In this document: one piece after another, positions 30,108 through 40,292 of the stretch
How the letters are laid out: every line of letters starts with the position of its first letter
Numbering within the stretch: position 1 is the stretch's first letter
Source of the DNA: Desulfocapsa sp.
Lineage (GTDB): Bacteria > Desulfobacterota > Desulfobulbia > Desulfobulbales > Desulfocapsaceae
NCBI GenBank assembly: GCA_022712975.1
Contig: JAFLJO010000143.1
Span: 1-64,000, forward strand
Reading direction: 5' to 3'
Length of the DNA stretch: 64,000 nucleotides
Position numbers and translations under genes: made by a program
The notes under the pieces: generated by a model
Databases searched by the model: none
Told to the model about the DNA's origin: nothing
Seen by the model: the letters and a program-made list of their open reading frames with translations, nothing else

Positions 30108-30160
30108 AGGACAGCCCCAATCATAAAACAATCGTGGTCTGTCCCCTATTTCCGCCCTAT
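30108..30160. repeat. REP-like unit (GGACAGCCCCAAT...TGTCCCCTATTTCC), second copy
   Basis: Shares both ends with the 29353..29420 unit. Confidence 0.4.
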
Positions 30161-30224
30161 TTCCGTGCTATTTCCGTTTTAAACTCCACAGGAATGGCTT
30201 GAACGGTTATTTTTGTTGGAGTTC

Positions 30225-30272
30225 TGTCCCTGTTGGCACAATGGAATTGGCCTTCTTCAACCAACAGGGACA
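30225..30272. terminator. Hairpin TGTCCCTGTTGG...CCAACAGGGACA
   Basis: 12-bp perfect inverted repeat followed by TTTTT. Confidence 0.5.
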
Positions 30273-30276
30273 TTTT

Positions 30277-30326
30277 TAAATTGGTTCAGGCACCATCATG
30301 CAGCACCTGAACCAATTTATTTTTTA
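30277..30326 (+). terminator. Hairpin TAAATTGGTTCAGG...CCTGAACCAATTTA followed by T-rich run
   Basis: 14-bp perfect inverted repeat, 15-nt loop, then TTTTTT. Confidence 0.55.
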
Positions 30327-30378
30327 AGCCATTACTTTTTTTAAATGCACTTCAAAAACATCACAATCAAAAATTATT

Positions 30379-30540
30379 ATGGACAATAAAGACAAAAAAA
30401 TTGCAGACGAAGTCATCCTGAAGGTATCCAAAGAGATCGCTATCAAATTTATTGAAGTGGGCAGGCTTACTCCAGTCAGCTTTGAAACTGGATTTCCAAA
30501 AATCTTTGAAACAATAAAAGAAACTGTGGAAAAATCCTGA
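30379..30540 (+). CDS. Small protein (53 aa) translationally coupled to mpl; absent from the supplied ORF track
   Basis: MDNKDKKIADEVILKVSKEIAIKFIEVGRLTPVSFETGFPKIFETIKETVEKS*; stop overlaps the mpl start (TGATG). Confidence 0.6.
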   Translation: MDNKDKKIADEVILKVSKEIAIKFIEVGRLTPVSFETGFPKIFETIKETVEKS

Positions 30541-31976
30541 TGGAACTGCTCACTGAATTAAACCACGCACCGGAAAACATTCGTCACATCCATATCATGG
30601 GAATATGCGGAACAGGCATGGCAGCCCTTGCCGGGATGTTAAAAAGCTCAGGATATGACATCACCGGTTCCGACAAAGCGGTCTATCCACCCATGTCTCT
30701 TTTTCTTGAAGCAATTGGTATTCAGGCTTGTGATGGTTACGGTGCGCAGAATCTGGAACCTCGCCCGGATCTTGTCATTGTGGGAAATGTCATTACCAGA
30801 ATTAATCCCGAGGCACAGGCCTTAGCTGAAGCCAAAATCCCATATCTTTCTTTCCCGCAGGCTCTTGCTCACTTTTTCATACAATCGCGAACTTCTCTTG
30901 TGATCACCGGAACCCACGGCAAAACCACAACGGCATCAATTCTCGCCTCATGCCTCAACAGAGCAAAACTTGACCCCACTTTCATGATCGGTGGAATAGT
31001 ACGAGATTTTAACGCAAACTTTCGCATAGGCAAGGGTGAATATTTTGTTTCTGAAGGTGATGAGTATGACACCGCTTTTTTTGACAAGGAATCAAAATTC
31101 CTCCACTATCGCCCGGATATTGCAATCATCACTTCAGTGGAATTTGATCATGCTGATATCTTTGATGATCTTGATGCAATCAAACGATCTTTTAAAAAGT
31201 TTGTTTCACTGCTTCCAGAGGATGGTTTAATTATTGCTCACCTTGATGACCAAAATGTTGCTGAAGTTGTGCAGGACGCCCCTTGTGAAGTACAGGGATA
31301 CGGACAAAGTAATACGCTGGACTGGTCACTACATGATGTTCGTGCAGATGGTGGAATGACTCATTTTAAAGTAAGGCAGCGTGGCAAAGAATGGGCGGAG
31401 CTTGCAGTACAATTACCCGGAACTCATAATTGTTTAAACTCTCTCGCTGTTGCTGCAGTATTACACCGCATAGGTGTTGCTCCCAAAGTTATAAATGAAG
31501 GTTTGAGCCACTTTGGCGGCATTAAACGACGCCAGGAAGTACGTGGTATTGTGAATAAAGTAACCGTAATAGACGATTTTGCCCATCATCCCACTGCTGT
31601 CAAGGAAACATTAAAAGCACTAAAAGATGCCTATGCCGGACAACGCCTGATAACTGTTTTTGAACCACGCACCAATTCATCACGACGTTCCATTTTCCAA
31701 AAGGATTATATCAATTGCTTCGACTCATCCGAACTAATCTTTATCCGTGAGCCGGTTCCCCTGGATAACGTGGCTTCAGACGAGTTATTCTCTTCCAGAA
31801 AACTTGCCATGGATCTTAACAAACGTGGACTCCATGCTGAATCCTGCCCGGACACAGATACTATTCTTGAAAAGTTGCTTCCAATCCTTCAGGAAAATGA
31901 TGTGGTAGCCATTCTGTCCAACGGAGGCTTTGATAACATACATGTGAGGCTCATGGAAAAGCTGCAAGCTATTTAA
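30540..31976 (+). CDS. mpl: UDP-N-acetylmuramate:L-alanyl-gamma-D-glutamyl-meso-diaminopimelate ligase
   Basis: IHIMGICGTGMAALAGMLKSSGYDITGSDKAVYPPMS; VITGTHGKTTTASILA; IDDFAHHPTAVKETL. Confidence 0.93.
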   Translation: MELLTELNHAPENIRHIHIMGICGTGMAALAGMLKSSGYDITGSDKAVYPPMSLFLEAIGIQACDGYGAQNLEPRPDLVIVGNVITRINPEAQALAEAKIPYLSFPQALAHFFIQSRTSLVITGTHGKTTTASILASCLNRAKLDPTFMIGGIVRDFNANFRIGKGEYFVSEGDEYDTAFFDKESKFLHYRPDIAIITSVEFDHADIFDDLDAIKRSFKKFVSLLPEDGLIIAHLDDQNVAEVVQDAPCEVQGYGQSNTLDWSLHDVRADGGMTHFKVRQRGKEWAELAVQLPGTHNCLNSLAVAAVLHRIGVAPKVINEGLSHFGGIKRRQEVRGIVNKVTVIDDFAHHPTAVKETLKALKDAYAGQRLITVFEPRTNSSRRSIFQKDYINCFDSSELIFIREPVPLDNVASDELFSSRKLAMDLNKRGLHAESCPDTDTILEKLLPILQENDVVAILSNGGFDNIHVRLMEKLQAI

Positions 31977-32010
31977 GAGCATTTCAGGTTACCCTGCCTA
32001 CTTATATATC

Positions 32011-32340
32011 TTACAGAATTTCTTTTAAGTGCTCTTTAAGTTCCATCGTAAGCTCAAGATAATCAATTCCCTGATTGTTTGCATTTCCTTCAGTTTCAAT
32101 ACGCAGGGCAATTTCAGCGATCTCTTCAAGCCCAAGGTTTAACAACGCCCCTTTGAACTTATGACCGACCTTGGCAATTCCTTGAATTTCACCGTTCTCC
32201 ACACTCTTTTCCAACTCTTGCATATGACTCTGTAACGTTTGTAAAAATGTTGGTAACATGGACGCAACCTTATCATTTGGCAATCGATATTGATCACAAA
32301 TATGTTTTTTTACACGATCAGACAATGATAAATGGGGCAT
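32011..32340 (-). CDS. Orphan Hpt (histidine phosphotransfer) domain protein
   Basis: Likely start MPHLSLSDRVKK at 32340; GHKFKGALLNLGLEEIAEIA Hpt motif. The track's N-terminal extension lies in a repeat. Confidence 0.75.
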   Translation of the reverse strand: MPHLSLSDRVKKHICDQYRLPNDKVASMLPTFLQTLQSHMQELEKSVENGEIQGIAKVGHKFKGALLNLGLEEIAEIALRIETEGNANNQGIDYLELTMELKEHLKEIL

Positions 32341-32370
32341 ATGCGCTGTATCCGGAAATAGCCAATAAGG

Positions 32371-32480
32371 GTTTATATTTATGTATCGGAAAATCAAAGT
32401 TTTTGTGGGAATTGTTCCTATGTCTGTTTCCGAAAACCTAATACCGAACACCTAACACCTACTGCCCGCAGGGCATCATG
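32371..32480 (+). repeat. ~110-bp dispersed repeat, copy A
   Basis: TTTATGTATCGGAAAATCAAAGTTTTTGTGGGAATTGTTCCTATGTCTGTTTCCG...CTACTGCCCGCAGGGCATCATGTTC. Confidence 0.8.
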
Positions 32481-32588
32481 TTCTGGTGCCTTACTCAATA
32501 AAAGTTGTCATATAAAAAAACCAGGGCACTTATACTGGCGCTCACTGTTCACCAGTGTTAGAAGCTTCTTTTCTATGGTATACAAGTA

Positions 32589-32700
32589 CATGATGCCCTG
32601 CGGGCAGAAGGTATTCGGTATTCGGTTTTCGGTTTTCGGTAACTGATAAATCAGATAAGAACAATTCCCACAGAAACTTAATTTTCCGATACATGTACAT
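32589..32700 (-). repeat. ~110-bp dispersed repeat, copy B (inverted)
   Basis: ACATGATGCCCTGCGGGCAGAAGGTATTCGG...AACAATTCCCACAGAAACTTAATTTTCCGATACAT. Confidence 0.78.
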
Positions 32701-32711
32701 AATTGTTGAGA

Positions 32712-34104
32712 ATGAATCCACTCCTAAAACGTATACATAATATCATTGTCTCCGCCTCTCTACTATCAGATGAATCATCACTCATCATCGGAGTCTCAGG
32801 AGGTGCTGATTCCATAGCTCTATTGCATATCCTCTCTGCACTGTTTCCTGCCACCAGACGGATTGTTGTATACGTAGATCATGGGTTACGCCCGGACGAA
32901 ACTGATGCTGAAAAAAAAATGGTTCAAGAGCAGGCTGGAATCTGTTGTGCTGATTTTGAAACAGTAGTAGTTGATGTGCAAGGTGAGAAAAACAAAAGCA
33001 AGTGTTCCCTTGAGGAAGCTGCACGAACTCTTCGCTACCGGGCACTTGAAGATATTCGCATCAAACACAAAGCCACCACTATTGCAGTCGGGCACACCGC
33101 CAATGATCAGGCCGAGGAAGTTCTCCTGAGGTTAATTCGCGGAAGTGGAAGTGCAGGTCTTAGTGGAATGAACCAACTGCGTGGCCACATTATCCGGCCT
33201 TTACTGTATGAAACAAAAGAGAAGTTACTTCACTACCTTCAGGAGCAGCACATTCCATTTTGTCAGGATAGTTCTAACTTCGACACACGCTTTCTCCGAA
33301 ATAAAATCCGCCTCGAACTGCTGCCAATCCTTGAACGTGATTATAATGCATCGATGCAACAAACTCTGTTGCAGACTGCCGCAATTTTAAGCGATGAAGA
33401 CAGCCTGCTTACTCAATTAACAGAAGCAATTCTTCCAGATGTTCTCCAGAAAGAACCTGGAAAATTGACACTTTCACTCCCACTCTTCACAGAGCAGCCG
33501 GTGGCCATCCAGCGAAGAATCTTTGATACTATCTGCTGGACACTCCATTCGAAGCCATCATTTAAAAAAATTCAAAGTCTGCTAACACTTGCTGCAAACA
33601 ATGAACAAAAAGAGATCCACCACAGATGGGCTACGAGCTGTGAAAGACAAAGATACTCTTCTCTTTCATCGGCCCTCCAGTAAAAAAGGATATCGAGGCT
33701 CAGGAGTTGTCCACAAAACGTTTTCGCCAGTCACTATTCCCTGCCCCGGAATCTATCCTGTGCCAGGGCTTGCCCATACATTGTCTATTACAAAAATTGC
33801 CTTCTCCCCTGATCTGCTGGAATCTCCAGGAACATTTGTGGTAGATGCCAATGCAATCAAGTTTCCACTTTATCTTCGTCAAATCAGGGAGGGTGAGTAT
33901 TTTCATCCGCTGGGAGCACCTGGCAGAAAAAAGATTGCACGGTTTCTGTCAGATCAAAAAATTTCCACCATGGAACGAAATAATTACCCACTTCTGCTTT
34001 CCGGGGAAAAGAGTGTCGCTCTGGCAGGCATTCGCATCGACCACGAATTTCGGATCACCGAAACCACAAGCCAGGTACTCCTTTTACAATGGCGGAAAAG
34101 CTAA
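32712..34104 (+). CDS. tilS: tRNA(Ile)-lysidine synthase TilS, interrupted by a +1 frame change near 33610-33640
   Basis: SGGADSIALLHIL PP-loop, HTANDQAEEVLLRLIRGSG; the C-terminal domain (DGLRAVKDKDTLLFHRP...REGEYFHPLGAPGRKKIARFLSDQKI) continues in the +1 frame. Confidence 0.85.
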
Positions 34105-34150
34105 TATGCGAACTTTATTGATATGTTGATTGGCACAATACGCTGCCCGA

Positions 34151-36085
34151 TCACGATGGTTGTTTTCTTAATATTCGCAAGTCACCGACTCGGATAGTCA
34201 GCTTAATCCGATCAAAGTACTCCAGAAGAGGGATAGAAAATTTTCTGGTAAGTCCTGTCAGGCTTTTAAATCGTGGCGCATCAATCTCACCTTCTTTAAC
34301 TATAAAATCTGTAACTTTTTCCTGTAAATCTGCAATGGCATTTGCGTCATAGTAGAGGCTTTCACTTACTTTCACCAATTTCTCTTCACGCATGAGAAGG
34401 GAAAATACCTCCTTCACCAGAGACTCAGGATAATCACTGAACTGCTCCATGGATTCACGTATGGTTGGAGTCTTTAACCCTTTATCGCTGTACCAGGATT
34501 CAATATCTTTCTGGAGTTTTTTCTCATCCGCCTGAAGAGCAACCTGATGAGTTGCCAGACGTACTGCCGAATCTTCCTGTACGACCTGTTCTTTTTTGAG
34601 CAATTCTGCAAGACAAAAATGGAAAACCTTTTGATCTACATTTCTGCCCAGTCCCGAGCGTAACTCTTCTTTAGACAAGCCAATCTGAAGAGGATACGCC
34701 GCATGATATTTTTTAAGATCTGCAAGCATTAATTGCTCAACTGTATCACTTACACTTTTAATGAGATAGCGCTGGGTCGTTGAATCAACCACTACAATCT
34801 TTCTTGAAGAGAGCGGTGCTGTAATGATTTTTTTCAGTTGCTTACCGAATGTTCCAAGACGTACGGCAAGTTCATCAAAGCTAAGTCCAAGTGTACCGCG
34901 TTCCCTCAGAAACAAAAGAATTTTTTCTTCTACATTATCACTAAACAGAATATCAAAGGTTGCTTCGTTGTTCCTGCGATCACTATCATTCAATCGTTTA
35001 CGCTTACGGGGCGGCATATTTCCCAATACCTCACCACCACCAATGGTAGCAACCGGAGAATAGGAGCGTACCACATAGCGATCTCCCGGCCACACAGCGA
35101 CAGGTTCTTCAAGAAGAATTTGAACGCCTGCTGTATCTCCTGGTTGTAACAAATCACGATCAAGCAAAGAAACCCTGCCCATGATCTCAGCGGTGCCAAG
35201 ATGGACTCGAACCCGGGCACGATGTTTCAGAGCTTTTTTATTCGATGCAACATAGAGAAACTCACAGTCCAGCATATATCCAGGCAACAAACTACCAGGA
35301 GTTGCAGCAACCATGCCTCGCGTTATTGCGGCGGTATCCACACCTTGGAGATTAATAGCAGTTCTGTGTCCAGCCTCAACTGTTTCAACATCGGAAGAAT
35401 GCACCTGAATGCCACGAACTTTAGCAATCATATCTTCAGGATAAAAACAGAGTTCGTCTCCTGTTCCAACACGTCCTGACATGGAAGTACCGGTGATAAC
35501 AGAACCAAAACCCTTTATGGCAAAGATCCGATCAACGGGGAGACGAAAGGGGCCAAAGACTTCATTAAATTGTTGGGAAGAAACAAAAGAATCGAGAAGA
35601 TCACGTACGTCATCAATCCCCTCACCACTGATTGATGAGACATGGACAAGGGGAGCATCTTCAAGAAAACTGCCTTCGCAATACTCCCGCACCTCTTCAG
35701 TGACCATCTCCAGCCACTCTTCATCCACCATATCTTTTTTGGTGATAACGATGATTCCCTGCTTCACACCAAGCAGGCGACAGATCTCAAAATGTTCCTC
35801 GGTCTGCGGCATGATCCCTTCATCGGCCGCAATGATGAAGGCGACAATATCAATACCGGCAACACCCGCAACCATGTTTTTGACAAATTTTTCATGGCCC
35901 GGCACATCAACAATGCCAAGACGATGTCCACAGGGAAGATCCAGATAGGCAAAACCCAGCTCAATCGTTATTCCGCGCCTCTTTTCCTCCTTGAGCCTGT
36001 CGGTCTCAATGCCGGTGAGCGCACGAACAAAACTGGTTTTGCCATGGTCAACATGGCCTGCGGTGCCTAAGACTATTTCGCGCAT
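34151..36085 (-). CDS. selB: Selenocysteine-specific elongation factor SelB
   Basis: [42 protein letters not shown]; winged-helix C-terminal region. Confidence 0.95.
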   Translation of the reverse strand: MREIVLGTAGHVDHGKTSFVRALTGIETDRLKEEKRRGITIELGFAYLDLPCGHRLGIVDVPGHEKFVKNMVAGVAGIDIVAFIIAADEGIMPQTEEHFEICRLLGVKQGIIVITKKDMVDEEWLEMVTEEVREYCEGSFLEDAPLVHVSSISGEGIDDVRDLLDSFVSSQQFNEVFGPFRLPVDRIFAIKGFGSVITGTSMSGRVGTGDELCFYPEDMIAKVRGIQVHSSDVETVEAGHRTAINLQGVDTAAITRGMVAATPGSLLPGYMLDCEFLYVASNKKALKHRARVRVHLGTAEIMGRVSLLDRDLLQPGDTAGVQILLEEPVAVWPGDRYVVRSYSPVATIGGGEVLGNMPPRKRKRLNDSDRRNNEATFDILFSDNVEEKILLFLRERGTLGLSFDELAVRLGTFGKQLKKIITAPLSSRKIVVVDSTTQRYLIKSVSDTVEQLMLADLKKYHAAYPLQIGLSKEELRSGLGRNVDQKVFHFCLAELLKKEQVVQEDSAVRLATHQVALQADEKKLQKDIESWYSDKGLKTPTIRESMEQFSDYPESLVKEVFSLLMREEKLVKVSESLYYDANAIADLQEKVTDFIVKEGEIDAPRFKSLTGLTRKFSIPLLEYFDRIKLTIRVGDLRILRKQPS

Positions 36086-36092
36086 AGGAAAT

Positions 36093-36722
36093 TTACATCA
36101 CATAGGGATTGGAGCGAGCCTCTTCTTCAATTGTGGAGCGACTGCCGCCATAACCATGCCCCGGCCAGACAACGGTCTCAGGGGGAAGGATTAAAAGTTT
36201 TTCCTTGATAGCAGTGATTAATTCTTCATGAGAGCCACCTGGAAAATCAGTCCTGCCGATTCCCCCGACAAACAGAGAATCTCCGGTAATCAGATCAGGA
36301 GCACAGTACAAACACATTCCGCCTGGAGTATGCCCTGGAGTATGAATCACCAGTAACTCTTCTTCACCAACACGAATACTCTCTCCGTCTTTCACTTTGC
36401 GATCAACGGGAGGCGAAGCCTCAAGACCAAGCATGGAAAAATAGTTCTGTGTTTCAGGTTTGGCAAAAAAATCGGCATCAGCTTCGTGCATAATAATATC
36501 AGCACCACTGGCTTCTTTCAGTATTTTATTGCCGCAAACATGATCAGGATGACCATGGGTAGCAATGATACTATCGATGGTAAGTCCTGAATCCTTCACT
36601 TCCTGGAGGATTTTGTCTTCATCCCCACCGGGATCAATTACAGCACACAGGGAAGTTTTGGAACAGCCAACGATATAACAGCACACGCCCATCGATCCAA
36701 CAGTAATTTGTTTTAGAAACAT
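36093..36722 (-). CDS. MBL-fold metallo-hydrolase (glyoxalase II-like)
   Basis: [42 protein letters not shown]. Confidence 0.93.
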   Translation of the reverse strand: MFLKQITVGSMGVCCYIVGCSKTSLCAVIDPGGDEDKILQEVKDSGLTIDSIIATHGHPDHVCGNKILKEASGADIIMHEADADFFAKPETQNYFSMLGLEASPPVDRKVKDGESIRVGEEELLVIHTPGHTPGGMCLYCAPDLITGDSLFVGGIGRTDFPGGSHEELITAIKEKLLILPPETVVWPGHGYGGSRSTIEEEARSNPYVM

Positions 36723-36813
36723 AGGTTTTAGTAAAAAAGAGGTTAAAGGCTGCAGACCGAAAGAACACTAATCTATGTAGAACTCACTCCTCCGAATCCT
36801 CTGCCAAAAAAGT

Positions 36814-36880
36814 TTAAGAACGGAAACGAAATAAGTTTGTCATATTACAGATGTTCAACTTATTTCGTTCCCGTTCCTTA
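36814..36880. repeat. REP-like palindrome TAAGAACGGAAACGAAATAAGTT...AACTTATTTCGTTCCCGTTCCTTA
   Basis: About 23-bp near-perfect inverted arms; partial copies near 41486 and 48714. Confidence 0.65.
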
Positions 36881-36927
36881 GCAGTGGTTCATCTGTACAT
36901 GTTTGTGTCGATGAACCTTTTACTGAA

Positions 36928-37914
36928 TCAGCAATCGCAGGTATCAGGCTTACAACTCCCGCCACAACCACAATCAGATGAACTGGAATCAGTCGATGCC
37001 ATATTCAGAGCTGGGGCCGCCATAACTGGTGGTAAACGAAGTTCAACAGAATCCACAATTTTGGAAAAAGCCGCAGTTGCGGGACTGTCTGCATCTGAAG
37101 AAAGGTACGGCACACCATCATCACCGGCAATTACAACCTTGGGGTCCATGGGCACGGCACCAAGAAATGGAAGATCAAAATCGCGGGCAAGTTCTTCGCC
37201 GCCACCGGTCTTAAAGATATCAATTGTTGCATTACATTCGGGACAGACAAAACCGGACATATTCTCAACAATACCCACAACCTCCATCTCAACTGTTCGA
37301 CAAAAATTCAGGGATTTGCGAACATCAGCTAGAGCTACTTTTTGAGGAGTGGTCACAACAAGTGCTTTCACATTCGGAATAGTCTGAGCAACGGACAGCG
37401 GCTCATCGCCAGTGCCCGGAGGAGCATCAATCACAAGATAGTCAAGCTCGCCCCAATCCATATCAGCAACAAACTGACGAATGGCCTGAATTTTAAGAGG
37501 TCCGCGCCAGATAATGGCCTCGTCCCGATCTTTCATCATATATTCCAGGGATACAACTTTCAGATTATCATTGTATTTGAGGGGTGCCACAAGATCCTTG
37601 GGATTTGCCGGCGCTTCAAGATTTCCTTTCAGATTGAGCATACGGATAACATCGGGGCCATGGAGATCAACATCCATCAGGCCGACTTGATGGCCTTTGG
37701 CTGCCAGACTAAGAGCCAGGTTGACAGAGATTGTTGATTTTCCAACTCCGCCTTTTCCGCTCATTACCAGAATTTTATTTTTAATTTTCCCAAGAGATCG
37801 GGTAATAGCATTGTCCTGCTGCGCCATTTGAGCCTGTTGAGCTTCCTGAGTATTACTTCCGCAGGAACTGCTGCTGCTACTGCAGGAACTATTTGAATCA
37901 CATGAACTAGACAT
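36928..37914 (-). CDS. Mrp/NBP35 family iron-sulfur carrier ATPase
   Basis: VMSGKGGVGKSTISVNLALSLA; DAPPGTGDEPLSV; GIVENMSGFVCPEC. Confidence 0.95.
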   Translation of the reverse strand: MSSSCDSNSSCSSSSSSCGSNTQEAQQAQMAQQDNAITRSLGKIKNKILVMSGKGGVGKSTISVNLALSLAAKGHQVGLMDVDLHGPDVIRMLNLKGNLEAPANPKDLVAPLKYNDNLKVVSLEYMMKDRDEAIIWRGPLKIQAIRQFVADMDWGELDYLVIDAPPGTGDEPLSVAQTIPNVKALVVTTPQKVALADVRKSLNFCRTVEMEVVGIVENMSGFVCPECNATIDIFKTGGGEELARDFDLPFLGAVPMDPKVVIAGDDGVPYLSSDADSPATAAFSKIVDSVELRLPPVMAAPALNMASTDSSSSDCGCGGSCKPDTCDC

Positions 37915-38223
37915 AACATCCTCCTGTTACAATATCTAAAATTTATAAAAATGTGGGAATTCTTTTCGATATGAGTCAGACCACCTGAAGAGTTCTCAAT
38001 AAAGCTATTAACGGTGTCCCTAACCAAGCCATACAGTAATGCTGTTCCCTGGAAAAGCAAATTAATTCCCCCCCCATGTGTCATTGATCTTTATATATTT
38101 ATAGATGTTGGCCACAGCTCCTGTCTGTTTTTATTGCTTTCTTCATGATCTAGCCGTAATATGGAAATTTTTCTTAGGTATATTTTTTATAGTTTAATCC
38201 TTTATCAATAAGGAACTTCGCAT

Positions 38224-39387
38224 ATGCTAGGCTGGTTTAAAAAGAAATTTTCGAAAAAAGAACAGACTGTTGCGCCAGTTGAAAAGCTGCCACTGGAATC
38301 AGCAGTAGAAGAGGAAATCCCTGAACAACAGACATCTGTCGAAGAAGTAGTCGTTGTAGAAGAATCTGTTGCTGATAAAAAACCTGCCACAACACCTCCC
38401 CCAGAACCATCTCCAGATGAAAAAGAATTGGAGACATCCAGGTTGGGAGCAATGTTCCAACAGCTTTCCACACGTCTGAGCAGAACCAAGGAATCGCTGG
38501 TTTACCGAATGGATACCCTCTTCCTCGGAAAAAAAGAGATCGATGCAGATCTTTTTGACGAACTGGAGGAAATTTTGATTACTGCAGATCTGGGCATCAG
38601 CACCACCATGGAAATACTTGATGATGCCAGAAAACGGGTCAAACGTGATGCGCTTTCCGACCCCAAAGAATTACGAGTCGTGCTGAAAGAAAAGCTGCGC
38701 TCCTTTATTATGCAATCAGACATACCTGCAGAGCTTGTCATGCCTGATTCCGGACCTTTTGTGATCATGGTTGTGGGCGTTAATGGAGTTGGTAAAACCA
38801 CAACAATTGGCAAAATAACCAAGAAATTCAAGCAATCCGGGCAGTCCGTTCTACTCGTTGCCGCAGACACCTTTCGCGCAGCAGCAGTTGCTCAGCTTAA
38901 GATCTGGGGGGAACGTAATAAGGTAGATGTTGTGCATCAACATGAAGGCGCTGATCCATCAGCAGTTGCCTTTGATGCCATAGACCAAGGTGTGGCAGAT
39001 AAATATGACGTAGTAATTGTGGATACAGCCGGAAGGCTTCATACTCAAGTTAATCTTATGGAGGAATTAAAGAAGATTAAACGGGTTATGGGAAAAAAAC
39101 TTGAAGGTGCGCCTCATGAAATCCTGCTGGTGCTCGATGCAACAACCGGGCAAAACGCCATTTCCCAGGCTAAACTTTTTAATGAAGCCGTGGGAATAAC
39201 CGGCCTTGCTTTGACCAAACTTGATGGTACAGCCAAGGGCGGCATTGTTGCAAATATCTGCCGTGAGCTTGCCATCCCTATTCGTTTTATAGGTATTGGT
39301 GAACAAATCGATGATCTACGTGATTTTGATCCCGATGAATTTATCGATGCTCTCTTTGGCGAAGACAATTACACAAATAAACAATAA
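38224..39387 (+). CDS. ftsY: Signal recognition particle receptor FtsY
   Basis: [60 protein letters not shown]. Confidence 0.98.
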   Translation: MLGWFKKKFSKKEQTVAPVEKLPLESAVEEEIPEQQTSVEEVVVVEESVADKKPATTPPPEPSPDEKELETSRLGAMFQQLSTRLSRTKESLVYRMDTLFLGKKEIDADLFDELEEILITADLGISTTMEILDDARKRVKRDALSDPKELRVVLKEKLRSFIMQSDIPAELVMPDSGPFVIMVVGVNGVGKTTTIGKITKKFKQSGQSVLLVAADTFRAAAVAQLKIWGERNKVDVVHQHEGADPSAVAFDAIDQGVADKYDVVIVDTAGRLHTQVNLMEELKKIKRVMGKKLEGAPHEILLVLDATTGQNAISQAKLFNEAVGITGLALTKLDGTAKGGIVANICRELAIPIRFIGIGEQIDDLRDFDPDEFIDALFGEDNYTNKQ

Positions 39388-39428
39388 ACAACAAACAATA
39401 AACAATAAACATTTCAAACAGTAATACA

Positions 39429-40262
39429 ATGCGATATCAACAACATAAACAACCTGGATGCGGAGGTTGTATCCTTCTGGTTCTTCTTTTCAGCCTGATC
39501 ACCGGTGGATTTTCCGGCCTTTTCAATGTTCTTGGATTTTTTCTTTATGCTGGTATCATTGCCATCCTGCTTTTTATGGTAACCTTCTGGGGTTTCAGCT
39601 ACTGGATCCAAAAGAAAGTCTCTGCCTATGAAGCATCTCAGACAGAGAGCCATAAGCGATTTGTGTGGCTGTTGGTTCAGATCCTGATTAATATTGCCAA
39701 AATTGATGGCGATGTAAATAAAGAAAAAATCACCACCATCCAGAACTTTTTCCAGCACAACCTGCGTTACGATCAAACCAGGATGTATTGGGTGAAAGAC
39801 TTGATAAAAGAAGCGGTTTCCTCCACGCAATCCATGGAAACACTTCTCCGGGAATTCCGTGATACCTTTGCCTACGAACCACGACTCATTCTTTTAGAAC
39901 TGATTTATCAGGTTTTATATACTAACCCCCAGGTACCAGAGGCAGAATTAAAATTAGCTCGTGATATTGCCAACTTCCTGGAAATCACAGATTATGATAA
40001 ACGTACCATTGAAGCAAAATATAAATATGGCTACGGTGGACAACAACAAACACACAGCAGACCGGAAACAATGGATCAGTATTATGCAGTACTTGGCCTT
40101 GAACCGGGTGCTGATGCTGCTACCATAAAAAAAGCCCATCGTTCCCTCAGCATGAAATACCACCCTGATAAGGTACAGCATCTGGGTGAAGAATTCCGTG
40201 GTGTTGCTGAAGAAAAAATGAAAGAAATCAACGCAGCATATGATATTTTAAAGAAAAAATGA
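39429..40262 (+). CDS. djlA: TerB + DnaJ domain co-chaperone (DjlA-like)
   Basis: TerB-like central region; C-terminal J-domain YYAVLGLEPGADAATIKKAHRSLSMKYHPDKV. Confidence 0.88.
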   Translation: MRYQQHKQPGCGGCILLVLLFSLITGGFSGLFNVLGFFLYAGIIAILLFMVTFWGFSYWIQKKVSAYEASQTESHKRFVWLLVQILINIAKIDGDVNKEKITTIQNFFQHNLRYDQTRMYWVKDLIKEAVSSTQSMETLLREFRDTFAYEPRLILLELIYQVLYTNPQVPEAELKLARDIANFLEITDYDKRTIEAKYKYGYGGQQQTHSRPETMDQYYAVLGLEPGADAATIKKAHRSLSMKYHPDKVQHLGEEFRGVAEEKMKEINAAYDILKKK

Positions 40263-40292
40263 TTCTCACAAAACCGTACAGGCGTTAACCTA

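Noticed and set aside
35481-35948. Forward ORFs opposite selB (155 and 142 aa)
   Set aside because: Shadow ORFs generated by codon usage of selB.
39366-39412. AACAATAA-type tandem sequence between ftsY and djlA
   Set aside because: Short AT-rich low-complexity spacer; no evidence of CRISPR or function.
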